In this document: positions 7,027 to 15,086 of the stretch, piece by piece | Layout of the letters: each line of letters starts with the position of its first letter | How positions within the stretch are numbered: position 1 is the stretch's first letter | Source: Nitrososphaera sp. UBA210 | GTDB taxonomy: Archaea > Thermoproteota > Nitrososphaeria > Nitrososphaerales > Nitrososphaeraceae | NCBI GenBank assembly: GCA_002494895.1 | Contig: DADA01000014.1 | Span: 1-64,000, forward strand | Direction: 5' to 3' | Length of the DNA: 64,000 nucleotides | The notes under the pieces: generated by a model | Told to the model about the DNA's origin: nothing | Databases searched by the model: none | Seen by the model: only the letters and a program-made list of their open reading frames with translations | Made by a program: the position numbers and the translations under genes

Positions 7027-8533
7027 AATCATGAAGGAACGGCTGCAGCGTCGCAAGATTCACCAGAACGGCAATTCCCGGAGTCGGCATGATTCCCATG
7101 GTCTGCTGGAATTTTGTCTGGGCCTGCCACGCCCCCGAGTTGACAATCAGCGTTCCTCTGTAGTTCTGGACGTCCACCACATGGACGTGCCCTGAATGCA
7201 ATATATCCGGAATTTCCGAGATGACCATCATGTCCTCCTGCTCTGGCGCTATAGGCGTGCGCTCTCCATAGGTAGGGGCCAGATGGCGCGCTTTGAGAAA
7301 CACCTTCATTGCTTCGGCCGGCTTTGAGTAAGAGAGCCCGGGAGTCTTTGCTATCACATCGTCAAGGCTCTGGCCGTGGTACATCAACACCTTGACTCCG
7401 TTGAGCTCTACAAAAGCCGGGTTGCCCAACATGACGCAGTTTTCAAGATCAAACAGCTTCTCGGCCAGATCTTTTCTTGGAATGCAGGGCTGGGGCAGGG
7501 CGCGCCTTCCAGGATCATGGTTGCCTGGTATCACCAGCATCTTGATATGCTTTGGTACCTTTGAAAGCAGCTCGACTGCGTGGCTCATCTGCTTTGGAGC
7601 ATCCATCTCTACCAATTCCTTGTCCTGATTCGGAAATATCCCAATGCCGTCAATGAGGTCGCCCCCAAAGCAGAGAAACTTGATCTTGCCAACGATTTCG
7701 TCTTCCGTTGAAGACAGCCATTCAAGGAATCGCAGGAATTCCTGTTCCATGAAATACTTGCTGCCGACATGCAGATCTGAAATCAGGACTGCGTATGATT
7801 CTGACTTGCTCTTATTCGGAAGGTGATCCGGAATATCCGGCGTAATGATATTTCTCACCGCTGTTATGCCGGGCGCGCTCTTGTTTCCATTTTCAAGCTC
7901 GAGCATCACCATCTGGTCAAGAGCAAGAGTAGAAGCCTGCTTCCTTGCGTCCTCTGTTATTGCCATTACACTGAGAATCCCGGTATAGTCGTCGATGGCA
8001 AGCTCGATCCCGTTTTTTTTCGCGCGCCGGGACATGAGGAGGCCTGCAACAATGGTACTCTGCCCACTTTGCTTTTCTCCCCGCTCCAGTTGCTTGCCGT
8101 TGCGCGAATTCTGCTTTACCGAGGCAACTTTGGAAATCCGCTTACTATCCGGCCGCTGAGAGAGTATCCTCATCGATTTTTCAAACCTGCTTCGAAATAG
8201 CGCGGCGTAGCCCTCGACTCCCTCACCGCTCGTGACCCTGGGGGTGGGGTCGAGTAAAATATTGAAGCTCTGCTCCGCCGGTCCTTCCTGATTTGCCGGC
8301 TCTTTTGGGCCAAGCAGGACCTTGATGTCCTCGACCAGGATGACAGAGTCTCTCGTCTGTTTCTTGCTCTTGATAATGTCCTGCACCATCTTTAGAATGT
8401 CCATCTGCAGGCCCCGGAGCATCGCAAAGGCGTCCGGATGGATTTGAAACCCGTTGCTTGTGGCATATGAAAGCGCATTGAAAACTTCATTCTGCAAAGC
8501 CAATGGACGGGCCGGTTCTGATTCCAGAGCCAT
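7010..8533 (-). CDS. polB: DNA polymerase II (family D) small subunit DP1
   Basis: Proofreading exonuclease subunit of PolD, partner of DP2 (1-2995). 507 residues. The C-terminal half is a calcineurin-like phosphodiesterase with LISDLHVGS, GGDLIDG, IPGNHDPGR and GHVHVVD, the metal-binding motifs of an active exonuclease, unlike the inactivated eukaryotic B subunits. The N-terminal part has a helical region followed by an OB-like segment before about residue 240. It converges on orc1/cdc6 with a 17-base overlap. Confidence 0.96.
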   Translation of the reverse strand: MALESEPARPLALQNEVFNALSYATSNGFQIHPDAFAMLRGLQMDILKMVQDIIKSKKQTRDSVILVEDIKVLLGPKEPANQEGPAEQSFNILLDPTPRVTSGEGVEGYAALFRSRFEKSMRILSQRPDSKRISKVASVKQNSRNGKQLERGEKQSGQSTIVAGLLMSRRAKKNGIELAIDDYTGILSVMAITEDARKQASTLALDQMVMLELENGNKSAPGITAVRNIITPDIPDHLPNKSKSESYAVLISDLHVGSKYFMEQEFLRFLEWLSSTEDEIVGKIKFLCFGGDLIDGIGIFPNQDKELVEMDAPKQMSHAVELLSKVPKHIKMLVIPGNHDPGRRALPQPCIPRKDLAEKLFDLENCVMLGNPAFVELNGVKVLMYHGQSLDDVIAKTPGLSYSKPAEAMKVFLKARHLAPTYGERTPIAPEQEDMMVISEIPDILHSGHVHVVDVQNYRGTLIVNSGAWQAQTKFQQTMGIMPTPGIAVLVNLATLQPFLHDFTHQK

Positions 8534-8596
8534 CCTTAATTAGATTTCCGCAGGCCCGGCAACACTGTTTTATTCCTGCAACTCCTCATCTATGTC

Positions 8597-8734
8597 ATGA
8601 AAAAATTCTGCGGCAGGTGCAAGAAGGAGCTGCCGGCAGATTCCAAGTATCTCCTGTGCCAGAGTTGCCACAAAAAGACAATCATCGCAGAGGAAGACAG
8701 GGAATTTTACGAAAACTCACGGGTCCACTATTGA
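8597..8734 (+). CDS. 45-aa zinc-ribbon protein
   Basis: A short frame opening MKKFCGRCKKELPADSKYLL, with a second pair CQSC, so two CxxC knuckles 12 residues apart form one zinc site. The C-terminus is charged (AEEDREFYENSR). It is divergent from DP1, starting about 60 bases from the DP1 ATG, and ends 10 bases before the TATA box of the next gene. Similar mini zinc ribbons recur in this window (32941, 33860, 39039, 47919). Its function is unknown; such proteins often bind nucleic acid or other proteins. Confidence 0.7.
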   Translation: MKKFCGRCKKELPADSKYLLCQSCHKKTIIAEEDREFYENSRVHY

Positions 8735-8743
8735 AATGTTAAC

Positions 8744-8750
8744 GTTATAA
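8744..8750 (+). promoter_or_regulatory. TATA-like box of the heme A synthase gene
   Basis: GTTATAA, preceded by GTTAAC. Its centre is about 28 bases before GTG 8775, which argues that translation begins at 8775 on a leaderless transcript and not at TTG 8751, which would lie inside the promoter. Confidence 0.55.
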
Positions 8751-8774
8751 TTGGCCTGCGGGTTTTTTCACGGC

Positions 8775-9227
8775 GTGGCGACTACTGCTCAGGTGAGCCC
8801 AAAGGCTGGCGTGGCTCTGGCTTTTTCGTCAATGGTTATGCTATATTCTGTGATGCTCGTTGGAGTCTATATCACTTCATCACATCAGGGACTGTCCTGT
8901 CCGGACTGGCCGCTGTGCCCGAATGGATTCGACCTGCCTTCAGAGAAATACTTTTTTGAACACACCCACAGGATGATGGTAATAATAACAGGCGGACTTA
9001 TCTATGCCACGGCAGCCTATTCGGCGACTCGGATGAAAGAAGCGCGCAAGACTGCTGTCATTGCCGCCGTAGCCGTTTCAGTGCAAATAGTCTTGGGCAT
9101 GCTTGTAGTAACGACCCGCCTTGAGCCGCTGCTGGTCGCGACACACCTGTCTACAGGAATACTGCTTTTCGCGATGACCCTGATGACCTTCCTCAAGGCG
9201 TACAGGGTCGCCTTTCGGAAGCACTAG
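8775..9227 (+). CDS. ctaA: Half-size heme A synthase (CtaA/Cox15 family)
   Basis: Converts heme O to heme A for the terminal oxidase, in the membrane. At about 150 residues it has four hydrophobic segments, half of a bacterial CtaA, resembling the short archaeal forms that presumably act as dimers. The family signature GLSCPDWPLCPNG and the heme-ligand histidines in EHTHRMMVIITG and ATHLSTGILL are present. The cysteine-containing loop is kept. GTG 8775 is chosen from the TATA spacing; a longer frame begins at TTG 8751. No oxidase genes are adjacent. Confidence 0.88.
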   Translation: MATTAQVSPKAGVALAFSSMVMLYSVMLVGVYITSSHQGLSCPDWPLCPNGFDLPSEKYFFEHTHRMMVIITGGLIYATAAYSATRMKEARKTAVIAAVAVSVQIVLGMLVVTTRLEPLLVATHLSTGILLFAMTLMTFLKAYRVAFRKH

Positions 9228-9233
9228 CGCATC

Positions 9234-9268
9234 CGTCAGACCGATTCATATTACTTTATTGTCTGACG
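9234..9268. repeat. Perfect 8-bp inverted repeat after ctaA
   Basis: CGTCAGAC at 9234-9241 and GTCTGACG at 9261-9268, with a 19-base spacer, starting seven bases after the ctaA stop and followed by a T-rich tract. It could be a transcript end structure or an operator for the receiver gene at 9335. The sequence alone does not decide. Confidence 0.5.
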
Positions 9269-9334
9269 TTTCTCAGCACAAAACGACCTTTTTATCGGCT
9301 CTAGAACAATTGACCATCAGGCTTAATACAAAAA

Positions 9335-9727
9335 ATGCATGATAATAGGCGAGAGTTGCAGGAGACCATTCTTCTCGTGGACCAAAAGCCGAGCACGGCC
9401 AACCTCATGAAGACCTACTTGCGCGTCGACGGGTTTGCCGTGGATCATACAGCCGACCCTTCAGAGGCCCTGAAATTTGCGAGCCAGGTAAAGTATGGCG
9501 TCGTGATAACTGACCTGGTGATGCGGGAAATGACGGGCATAGACCTATATCGTGAAATCAGGTCAAGCCACGATGGCCGGATCATCTTTATGTTTTTGCT
9601 CAGCGCCTCAAGCGAGGCGCTCCGGCTGATGGGCTACCTGGACAGAAAAGACGTGATAAAAAAAGAGCCACTTTCAATCAACGAGCTCATACACAAGGTC
9701 AGGGCGGCCTTTACGAATAGTCGCTAA
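9335..9727 (+). CDS. Stand-alone response-regulator receiver protein
   Basis: 130 residues forming one REC domain with no output domain. The phospho-acceptor aspartate is in VVITDLVM, the conserved Ser is in FLLSASS, and the Lys is in VIKKEPLS. The acidic pair near the start is reduced to one Asp (LLVDQKPS), which may weaken magnesium binding. A histidine kinase is not adjacent. Single-domain receivers usually act by binding a partner protein. It overlaps the convergent small gene at 9711 by 17 bases. Confidence 0.88.
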   Translation: MHDNRRELQETILLVDQKPSTANLMKTYLRVDGFAVDHTADPSEALKFASQVKYGVVITDLVMREMTGIDLYREIRSSHDGRIIFMFLLSASSEALRLMGYLDRKDVIKKEPLSINELIHKVRAAFTNSR

Positions 9728-9893
9728 AGATGCTGTTCACATGCGACAGCAAGTCGTTGCGAAGCTGGACCACTTTTGTCCGCTTTTCGCCGTCCAGTCC
9801 GGTCATCAGCAGCGCGTCGAGACCTTCAACCAGGTACTTTATGTTTGACAGCGTAAGCAAAACCTGCGCCTCCTCCTGATTCTTGCTGGCCAT
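9711..9893 (-). CDS. Small unknown helical protein, 60 aa
   Basis: MASKNQEEAQVLLTLSNIKY and onward is predicted to form two helices rich in Leu, with no cysteine or membrane segment. A TATA-like TTAATAAT lies about 30-40 bases upstream on the minus strand. It converges on the receiver gene and overlaps its end by 17 bases. The regular heptad spacing and the promoter suggest a real gene. No function can be assigned. Confidence 0.55.
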   Translation of the reverse strand: MASKNQEEAQVLLTLSNIKYLVEGLDALLMTGLDGEKRTKVVQLRNDLLSHVNSIFSDYS

Positions 9894-10021
9894 TGTGCAC
9901 TCTACTATTAGCAGAGGTCATTATTAACATCAATGGAGTATTCCGCCGCCATGTACAGGTTTCCAGACGCCCTTGACCTTAAAAGCTGAAATACCGTTCA
10001 GCAATAGATCTCGCCATACGC

Positions 10022-10969
10022 ATGGCCCAAAGCCTTCCTGGCAGCCCAAGCGACTACCAGCGCCAGACCATCCTCAACCTGTACAATTCCGGTATCTCTC
10101 CAGAGATAATTGCCCTCCAGATGGACATCAGCAAGGACGAGATCGACAAAGTCATACAAGGCGCGATGGATGAGGAAAACGCCAGAACAGCCAGGCACGC
10201 TTCTGAATCGCCGTCGCTTGCTTCCTTTTACCTTGATGCAGTAGTCGACCTGGACAAGGCAGTCAAGATGGCGCAGGAAAGGGTGTGGAAGGCACTCAAG
10301 GTCGGCTCGGAATTCGACCTGTCAACCGACGAGTCGCACGACATTCTTACCAAGCTGGCCAAGTCAAAGGTGAACCTTGTGATACTCAACATCGACCTTG
10401 TGGGATCCACCAAAATGTCCATGACCCTGCCAGTCGACCGGCTTGCGACAATCGTCCAGGCGTTTACGCAGGAAATGTCGCTAACAATAGCTGCCTACGG
10501 GGGCTATGTCCTGAAATACGTCGGCGACGCGATACTCGCGTTTTTTGTTGCCGAAGGCGAGCCTTACCTTCCATGCGTCAACGCCGTCAACTGTGCCCGG
10601 TCGATGATAAGGATAATGAGGGACGGCATCAATCCGATCCTGAACCAGTCCGATTATCCCGAGATGAACGTCAGGGTGGGAATCGATCTCGGGGAAAACG
10701 TCGTGGTGCAGTACGGCTGGGAAAGCCACACCGTTGAGGGCAAGCAGCTGAGGTGGCCGCACTACGACATTCTGGGCTACACCATCAACGTCGCTTCAAA
10801 AATGACTTCGCTCGCCAAGACCGACCAGATAGTGATAGGCCAGATGGTCTACGACGGCCTGGACGAGCGGCAGCAGGCCACTTTTCAGCCCTTGCAAGTG
10901 AACCCAGAGATCTGGAGCTATGTGAGCGATTACACCGGCGGGATTTATCGTCTCTACGGCACGGCGTAA
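10022..10969 (+). CDS. Class III nucleotide cyclase with N-terminal HTH module
   Basis: Predicted to make cyclic AMP. It is 315 residues. An N-terminal HTH-like segment (residues about 10-45: LNLYNSGISPEIIALQMDIS) is followed by a helical linker and the cyclase homology domain (about 115-300). Metal-binding aspartates are in LNIDLVGST and KYVGDAILAFF. The Lys of KYVGD and the Asp of HYDILG are the pair that normally selects adenine. The transition-state Asn is present (TINVASKM), but the usual Arg four residues later is Lys, which could lower activity. No membrane segment. The HTH module resembles the 49-aa protein at 62945. A direct link between cyclase and DNA binding would be unusual. Confidence 0.85.
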   Translation: MAQSLPGSPSDYQRQTILNLYNSGISPEIIALQMDISKDEIDKVIQGAMDEENARTARHASESPSLASFYLDAVVDLDKAVKMAQERVWKALKVGSEFDLSTDESHDILTKLAKSKVNLVILNIDLVGSTKMSMTLPVDRLATIVQAFTQEMSLTIAAYGGYVLKYVGDAILAFFVAEGEPYLPCVNAVNCARSMIRIMRDGINPILNQSDYPEMNVRVGIDLGENVVVQYGWESHTVEGKQLRWPHYDILGYTINVASKMTSLAKTDQIVIGQMVYDGLDERQQATFQPLQVNPEIWSYVSDYTGGIYRLYGTA

Positions 10970-10975
10970 CAGCAA

Positions 10976-10984
10976 CTATATATT
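10976..10984 (+). promoter_or_regulatory. TATA box of the TFE gene
   Basis: CTATATATT, centred about 29 bases before ATG 11009, consistent with a leaderless transcript. Confidence 0.65.
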
Positions 10985-11008
10985 TGAAAAACTCGCGATT
11001 CGTATTGC

Positions 11009-11524
11009 ATGCGCGTAATAGAATACAAGGATTCTTTTGTAAAAATTGCAGGTCTTATCGGCGGAGAAGAGTATGTGAAGGTGGCGCGCTCTTTATTGAA
11101 CACCGAAGACGTGACAGACGAAGAGATTGCAAGCGCCACCGGACTTAAGATAAACATTGTCCGCAAAGTGCTCTACGACATGTTTGGAAAGGCGCTGATA
11201 ACCGGCATCAGGGTTAAGGATGAGAAGAAGGGGTGGTTCGTATATCGCTGGCGAGCCAAGCAGGACCAGGTCGACAACTTTATCGAAAACCAAAAGAAAA
11301 AGATTCTGGACAGGCTTCACAAGCGCCTCGAATACGAAGAGTCCACAGAGTTCTACCACTGCGGTAACCACGACTGCCAGCGCGTGAAGTTCGACGCTGC
11401 GGTAGAGCTGTTCTTCAAGTGCCCTAACTGCAAGGGCCCGCTGAATATGGTCGACAACACAAAGATCAAAGAGGCGGCGCGATACAAGATAGATCAGCTG
11501 ACGACCGATATTTCAAAAAAATAG
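11009..11524 (+). CDS. tfe: Transcription factor E (TFIIE-alpha homologue)
   Basis: Stabilises the open complex of archaeal RNA polymerase with TBP and TFB. At 171 residues it is full length. The extended winged helix covers about residues 1-85 (GLKINIVRKVLYDMFGKALI). A coiled linker follows (ENQKKKILDRLHKRLEYEE), then a C-terminal zinc ribbon with CGNHDC and CPNC. It stands alone with a strong TATA box 29 bases upstream. A stretch of 160 bases without a gene follows. Confidence 0.95.
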   Translation: MRVIEYKDSFVKIAGLIGGEEYVKVARSLLNTEDVTDEEIASATGLKINIVRKVLYDMFGKALITGIRVKDEKKGWFVYRWRAKQDQVDNFIENQKKKILDRLHKRLEYEESTEFYHCGNHDCQRVKFDAAVELFFKCPNCKGPLNMVDNTKIKEAARYKIDQLTTDISKK

Positions 11525-11696
11525 CAAGCAACATTCGACACCGGAAACACGCTCGTTGAAATAAACTGTTGACACTGATGCTGATAGTTTTCTATTTCTT
11601 TTTCGCAATGATATCACCTAGAACCATGTACACTCAAAATGTGACAATCCGACAGGAACAGTTATTGCCTGCAAAAGCCGATGACTCTTGTTGAAA

Positions 11697-11888
11697 ATGC
11701 TCGATTCCGACTTTTTGATTGTGGCGGCCATGCTGTCAGCTATCGCAGGGATTGGAGTATGGGAGGGATATGAAGTGCATCCGATTTTCTATTCTCAATC
11801 AGCGGTACTCTTTGGAAGCGTGGGCTATTTCGCATATCGAATCTTTTGGATGGAACCGAACAACCATCCCCGGACAACCGAGAACTGA
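11697..11888 (+). CDS. Small two-segment membrane protein, 63 aa
   Basis: Opens MLDSDFLIVAAMLSAIAGIG and has two hydrophobic segments (FLIVAAMLSAIAGIGVW and SAVLFGSVGYFAYRIFWM). ATG 11697 is preferred over TTG 11688. Its C-terminal tail overlaps, in another frame, the start of the transposase remnant at 11846, so its end may have been created by the insertion that left the remnant. No family recognised. Confidence 0.5.
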   Translation: MLDSDFLIVAAMLSAIAGIGVWEGYEVHPIFYSQSAVLFGSVGYFAYRIFWMEPNNHPRTTEN

Positions 11889-12427
11889 GCAGCACCCCGC
11901 AGCTATCAAGAGAGTGGCACGCCGATGAATTGTTTGTCAAAGTGCGTGGTGGAACGCACAAAAGTCTAGGATATGGCATGGTATGGAACATTATGGACAG
12001 GGAAACGCGCTTTCTGATAGTATCCAAGCTAACCAAAGATAGAAGTGCAATCGATACAACCGCAGCATTTGAGGAAGCGTCTGTTAATGCTCATGGGATC
12101 AAGCCTGGTACTGTATTCACTGATTCGCTGCGACACTACAATATCGCGGTAAAGAGTACGTTCCCTGATGCCAAGCGTGTAGTAAATTGCGGAATTAGCA
12201 AGCGTGAAAATAACAATAGGATAGAGCGATTGAATGGTTCGCTGCGTGAACGTGTCAAAGTACAGCGCGGTTGGAAGAGTTCCAAGACCCCGTTAGCCGA
12301 AGGTAACAGGATACAGTACAATTTCGTGAAACCGCACATGGCGTTAGGTGGTAAGACTCCAGCCAACATAGCGGGGTTGGATGTCAAAGGTTGGAAGGCA
12401 TTATTGGAGGCAGCGCTCAATCGCTAA
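11846..12427 (+). pseudogene. N-terminally truncated DDE transposase (IS6/IS240-like catalytic domain)
   Basis: The catalytic core is intact: WHADELFVKV (first Asp), VFTDSLRHYN (second Asp) and NNNRIERLNGSLRERVK (Glu), followed by the typical NFVKPHMALGGKTPA. Homologous archaeal transposases begin with a zinc-finger/HTH region before the WHADE motif, and that part is absent here. The open frame starts at ATG 11846 inside the preceding small membrane gene. I found no terminal inverted repeats. It is best read as a decayed insertion sequence, although a still-open catalytic domain could have been retained. It overlaps the convergent gene at 12417 by 11 bases. Confidence 0.8.
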
Positions 12428-13076
12428 CGATGAAAGTAGTTTCTTTTTGTTCGCGGATTTGCCGTTGTCCTATCCCAAGGTGGTTGTACACTCGCATGTA
12501 AACAACATATTCTCCAGTCGGTGCGTCCTTCGGGATACGCCAATTCCAGATTCCTTCGTAATTAACATACCCATTCAATTTTCCCGGCGTGTAGAAATTA
12601 ACATCGGCGAGAGTGTTAGAGTCCCAACTCCACGTAGTACCAGAATCACCCGTCCATGTTGATGCCCCGAACTGTTTGCCTTTAGGTGGAAATAATTCGT
12701 TGTCGTAGAAACCATTAGTCAATTCTCCGCTGTAGTGAGTGCGGAAACGAACTTCCTCTGTACGCCTATATGATTCTCTGCGATCCAAGATCTCAGCTTC
12801 AAACTTCTTACCCTTAATTCTGACTTGGATGGGTATCCGGTAGATTAACAGTGCAAACGTAAGTCCGATTATTGCCGTAAGTACGGCAATCGGTATCGAC
12901 AGGTTTGGAGGAGATATCCCCAAAAAGAACGCTAACATAGCGTAGAAGACGGCTATCGAACCTATGAGTATCCCAAGCTTATCAAGGCGTGTTATGGGTT
13001 CTCTCCTCAGTCGCCGCTTCAGAATAATCGCGAATATAAGGGCGGCGCTGGGGATTAGCAGGAACTCCGCTACCAA
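12417..13076 (-). CDS. Membrane protein with three N-terminal helices and an outer beta domain
   Basis: 219 residues. Hydrophobic segments are at about 2-20, 34-54 and 60-82. A soluble, Trp/Tyr/Gly-rich C-terminal domain at about 90-219 (WTGDSGTTWSWDSNTLADVN, then APTGEYVVYMRVYNH) has the look of an immunoglobulin-like fold outside the cell. Family not recognised. It lies between the transposase remnant and the riboflavin operon, and its stop overlaps the remnant, so it may belong to the same transferred segment. Confidence 0.75.
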   Translation of the reverse strand: MVAEFLLIPSAALIFAIILKRRLRREPITRLDKLGILIGSIAVFYAMLAFFLGISPPNLSIPIAVLTAIIGLTFALLIYRIPIQVRIKGKKFEAEILDRRESYRRTEEVRFRTHYSGELTNGFYDNELFPPKGKQFGASTWTGDSGTTWSWDSNTLADVNFYTPGKLNGYVNYEGIWNWRIPKDAPTGEYVVYMRVYNHLGIGQRQIREQKETTFIVSD

Positions 13077-13165
13077 ATTGCCAACAACGGAAATTCAACA
13101 ACCGAGAATAACAACGGAAGATTCAACACAACCACGTTTGTGGTAGCAACCCGACTTTTAGTAAT

Positions 13166-13174
13166 CTATTAATA
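13166..13174 (+). promoter_or_regulatory. TATA-like box of the riboflavin operon
   Basis: CTATTAATA, centred 28 bases before TTG 13198. It supports a leaderless TTG start for ribB and marks the head of a five-gene operon. Confidence 0.6.
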
Positions 13175-13197
13175 CGAACCTCGACAAGCTTTTCGCA

Positions 13198-13878
13198 TTG
13201 TCGCTCAATGATGCGATAACGGCCCTCAAGTCCGGCGATCTAGTCATGGTCTACGACGGCAAGGGCCGGGAAAATGAGGTGGACTTGGTGGTCGCGGCAG
13301 AGCACACCAGGCCGGACCACGTCGCCATCATGCGAAAGGACGCCGGCGGCCTGATCTGCCTCGCGATATCCAATGAAGTCGCGTCAAAGCTGGGGCTGGC
13401 ATACATGCACGAAATGATCGCAAGCTTTGGCAATGTAAATCCGCTATTCCTGAAATTAACGGAGGGAACGGCCGGATATGGTGACAAGCCGTCATTCTCT
13501 ATTTCCATCAACCATCGTGACACATATACGGGCATCACCGACAGCGACAGGGCTCTAACTATTTCGCGGATGGCCCGGATATGCCGTGATATCGACGCAG
13601 GCGGAGTCGAAGAATTCGCCAGCAGCTTTCGCGCGCCGGGACACGTCCCGATCCTGATAGCATCCAGGAGGCTGCTGCAGGACAGGATGGGCCACACCGA
13701 GCTGTGCATCTACCTTGCAAAGCTTGCAGACCTGACGCCGGCAATAGTGATGTGCGAGATGATGGATTCTGTATCGCACCGTGCCCTCACTTTTGAAGCT
13801 GCAAAGGAGTACGCCGGCAGGCACGGAATTCCGCTCGTTGATGCAGGCGAGCTCAAAGCACACGCCAAGGTGGCCTAG
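13198..13878 (+). CDS. ribB: 3,4-dihydroxy-2-butanone 4-phosphate synthase
   Basis: Converts ribulose 5-phosphate to the four-carbon unit of riboflavin plus formate. 226 residues. The acidic loop DGKGRENEVDLV, TGITDSDRALTI and GHTELCIYLAKLADL with the metal-binding histidine and CEMMD are all present. The start is TTG, matching the usual family beginning (MSLNDAI). It is the first gene of the riboflavin operon, eight bases before ribH. No GTP cyclohydrolase II domain is fused to it. Confidence 0.94.
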   Translation: MSLNDAITALKSGDLVMVYDGKGRENEVDLVVAAEHTRPDHVAIMRKDAGGLICLAISNEVASKLGLAYMHEMIASFGNVNPLFLKLTEGTAGYGDKPSFSISINHRDTYTGITDSDRALTISRMARICRDIDAGGVEEFASSFRAPGHVPILIASRRLLQDRMGHTELCIYLAKLADLTPAIVMCEMMDSVSHRALTFEAAKEYAGRHGIPLVDAGELKAHAKVA

Positions 13879-13885
13879 CTAGCGA

Positions 13886-14359
13886 TTGCCAGTCCGCCTC
13901 GCAATTGTGGTTTCCGAGTTTAACAGCGGGATCACTTTCCGGATGCTTGACAGGACAAGGCAGGATGCAGATAAGCTCCATGCGAAAATCAGCTACGTCG
14001 TGTACGTGCCGGGAGTCTTTGACATGCCGCTTGCAGTTGAAGAGTTATTGAAAAAGAAAAATGTGGACGCCATAGTCACACTTGGAGCAGTGATAAAGGG
14101 CGACACCCGGCACGACGACATTGTGGCGGAAAACGCGGCGCGGCTTTTGGCGGATCTCTCTTTAAAGCATGGCAAGCCAGTCGCCCTAGGCATCACCGGG
14201 CCGGGCATGAATTTGGATCAGGCGAAAGAGCGCGCCGAGCTGGTGCCCACCAGGGCGGTGAACGCGGCACTCAACATGGTCGCAAGACTGAGAAAGCTAC
14301 AAAAGCAAGCCAGCAGCGGGGGAACAGTGGTAATAAATGATTCAGCTGACAATAATTAG
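13886..14359 (+). CDS. ribH: 6,7-dimethyl-8-ribityllumazine synthase
   Basis: Condenses the butanone phosphate from RibB with the ribitylaminopyrimidine. 157 residues. The substrate loops EFNSGIT, YVPGVFDMPLAV and GAVIKGDTRHDDIV are present, with the catalytic His. The start is TTG. The last 23 bases overlap the GTP cyclohydrolase III gene, so translation is probably coupled. Confidence 0.94.
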   Translation: MPVRLAIVVSEFNSGITFRMLDRTRQDADKLHAKISYVVYVPGVFDMPLAVEELLKKKNVDAIVTLGAVIKGDTRHDDIVAENAARLLADLSLKHGKPVALGITGPGMNLDQAKERAELVPTRAVNAALNMVARLRKLQKQASSGGTVVINDSADNN

Positions 14360-15086
14360 GATCGAAGGCTACGGCCCCTGGACGGTCACACTGGGAAGCG
14401 ACAGGGAGGCCCAGCTGCAGATGCTGCAGGCAAAGATATACCATGACGTGCAGCATTTCTTTCACCAAAGGAACTGCATCGTCTATTTCAACAGGTTTGA
14501 CGAATATTTCGCAATAACCAACGGGCTTGATGCTAACGGCCATAGGGAGATACAGCAGCAGCTGGCGTCCGCATATCCCGACCTAAAGATGTCGATGGCT
14601 GTCGGCGCGGGAGATACTGCACTTCAGGCCAACCAGAACGCCTACGCCGCCAGAAAGGAGGAGAAGCTGATCGACGGCAAGCCGGGGATTTTTGGCAGCG
14701 TGCACGAGGCAAATGTCGCGCAGATAATGCACATCGACGTTGACAGCTCGACAAAGGTCGGGGACACGCTTTCGCCCTACGAAGTGACGGCGCTTGTGAT
14801 CAAGGTATACAGCAGGCTTGCGGACGAGTTCCTGAAGCGGGGCGCGCTTACCTTCTTTCTAGGAGGCGACAATTTTATGGTAATTTCAAACGGCGTGGCA
14901 AGAGAGCAGGCAGACGAGGTGATAAAAAAAGTGACAGCAGGAATTGACATCAGGCTCAACTGCGGCATAGGAATCGGCAGCACTGGCCGAAAAGCCGCAG
15001 AGGCAGCCACCAAGGCACTTGACACTATTAGGGAATTGCGAAAGAAAGGAAAAATCCAGCCGATATACGAGATACGATGCCCCTGA
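14337..15086 (+). CDS. arfA: GTP cyclohydrolase III (archaeal, ArfA)
   Basis: First step of archaeal riboflavin synthesis: GTP is opened to a formylamino-pyrimidine nucleotide, still formylated, unlike the bacterial RibA product. 249 residues with the family pattern: MIQLTIIRIEGYGPWTVTLG at the start, FNRFDEYFAITNG, MSMAVGAGDTALQAN, and a second GGDNFMVISNG repeat, reflecting the duplicated cyclase-like fold. It overlaps ribH by 23 bases and the amidohydrolase by 10. Because its product keeps the formyl group, a formamide hydrolase (ArfB) is needed next. Confidence 0.93.
   Translation: MIQLTIIRIEGYGPWTVTLGSDREAQLQMLQAKIYHDVQHFFHQRNCIVYFNRFDEYFAITNGLDANGHREIQQQLASAYPDLKMSMAVGAGDTALQANQNAYAARKEEKLIDGKPGIFGSVHEANVAQIMHIDVDSSTKVGDTLSPYEVTALVIKVYSRLADEFLKRGALTFFLGGDNFMVISNGVAREQADEVIKKVTAGIDIRLNCGIGIGSTGRKAAEAATKALDTIRELRKKGKIQPIYEIRCP

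Noticed and set aside
11525..11900. Terminal inverted repeats and target duplications for the transposase
   Set aside because: I compared the flanks by eye and found no convincing repeat pair, so no element boundary is claimed.
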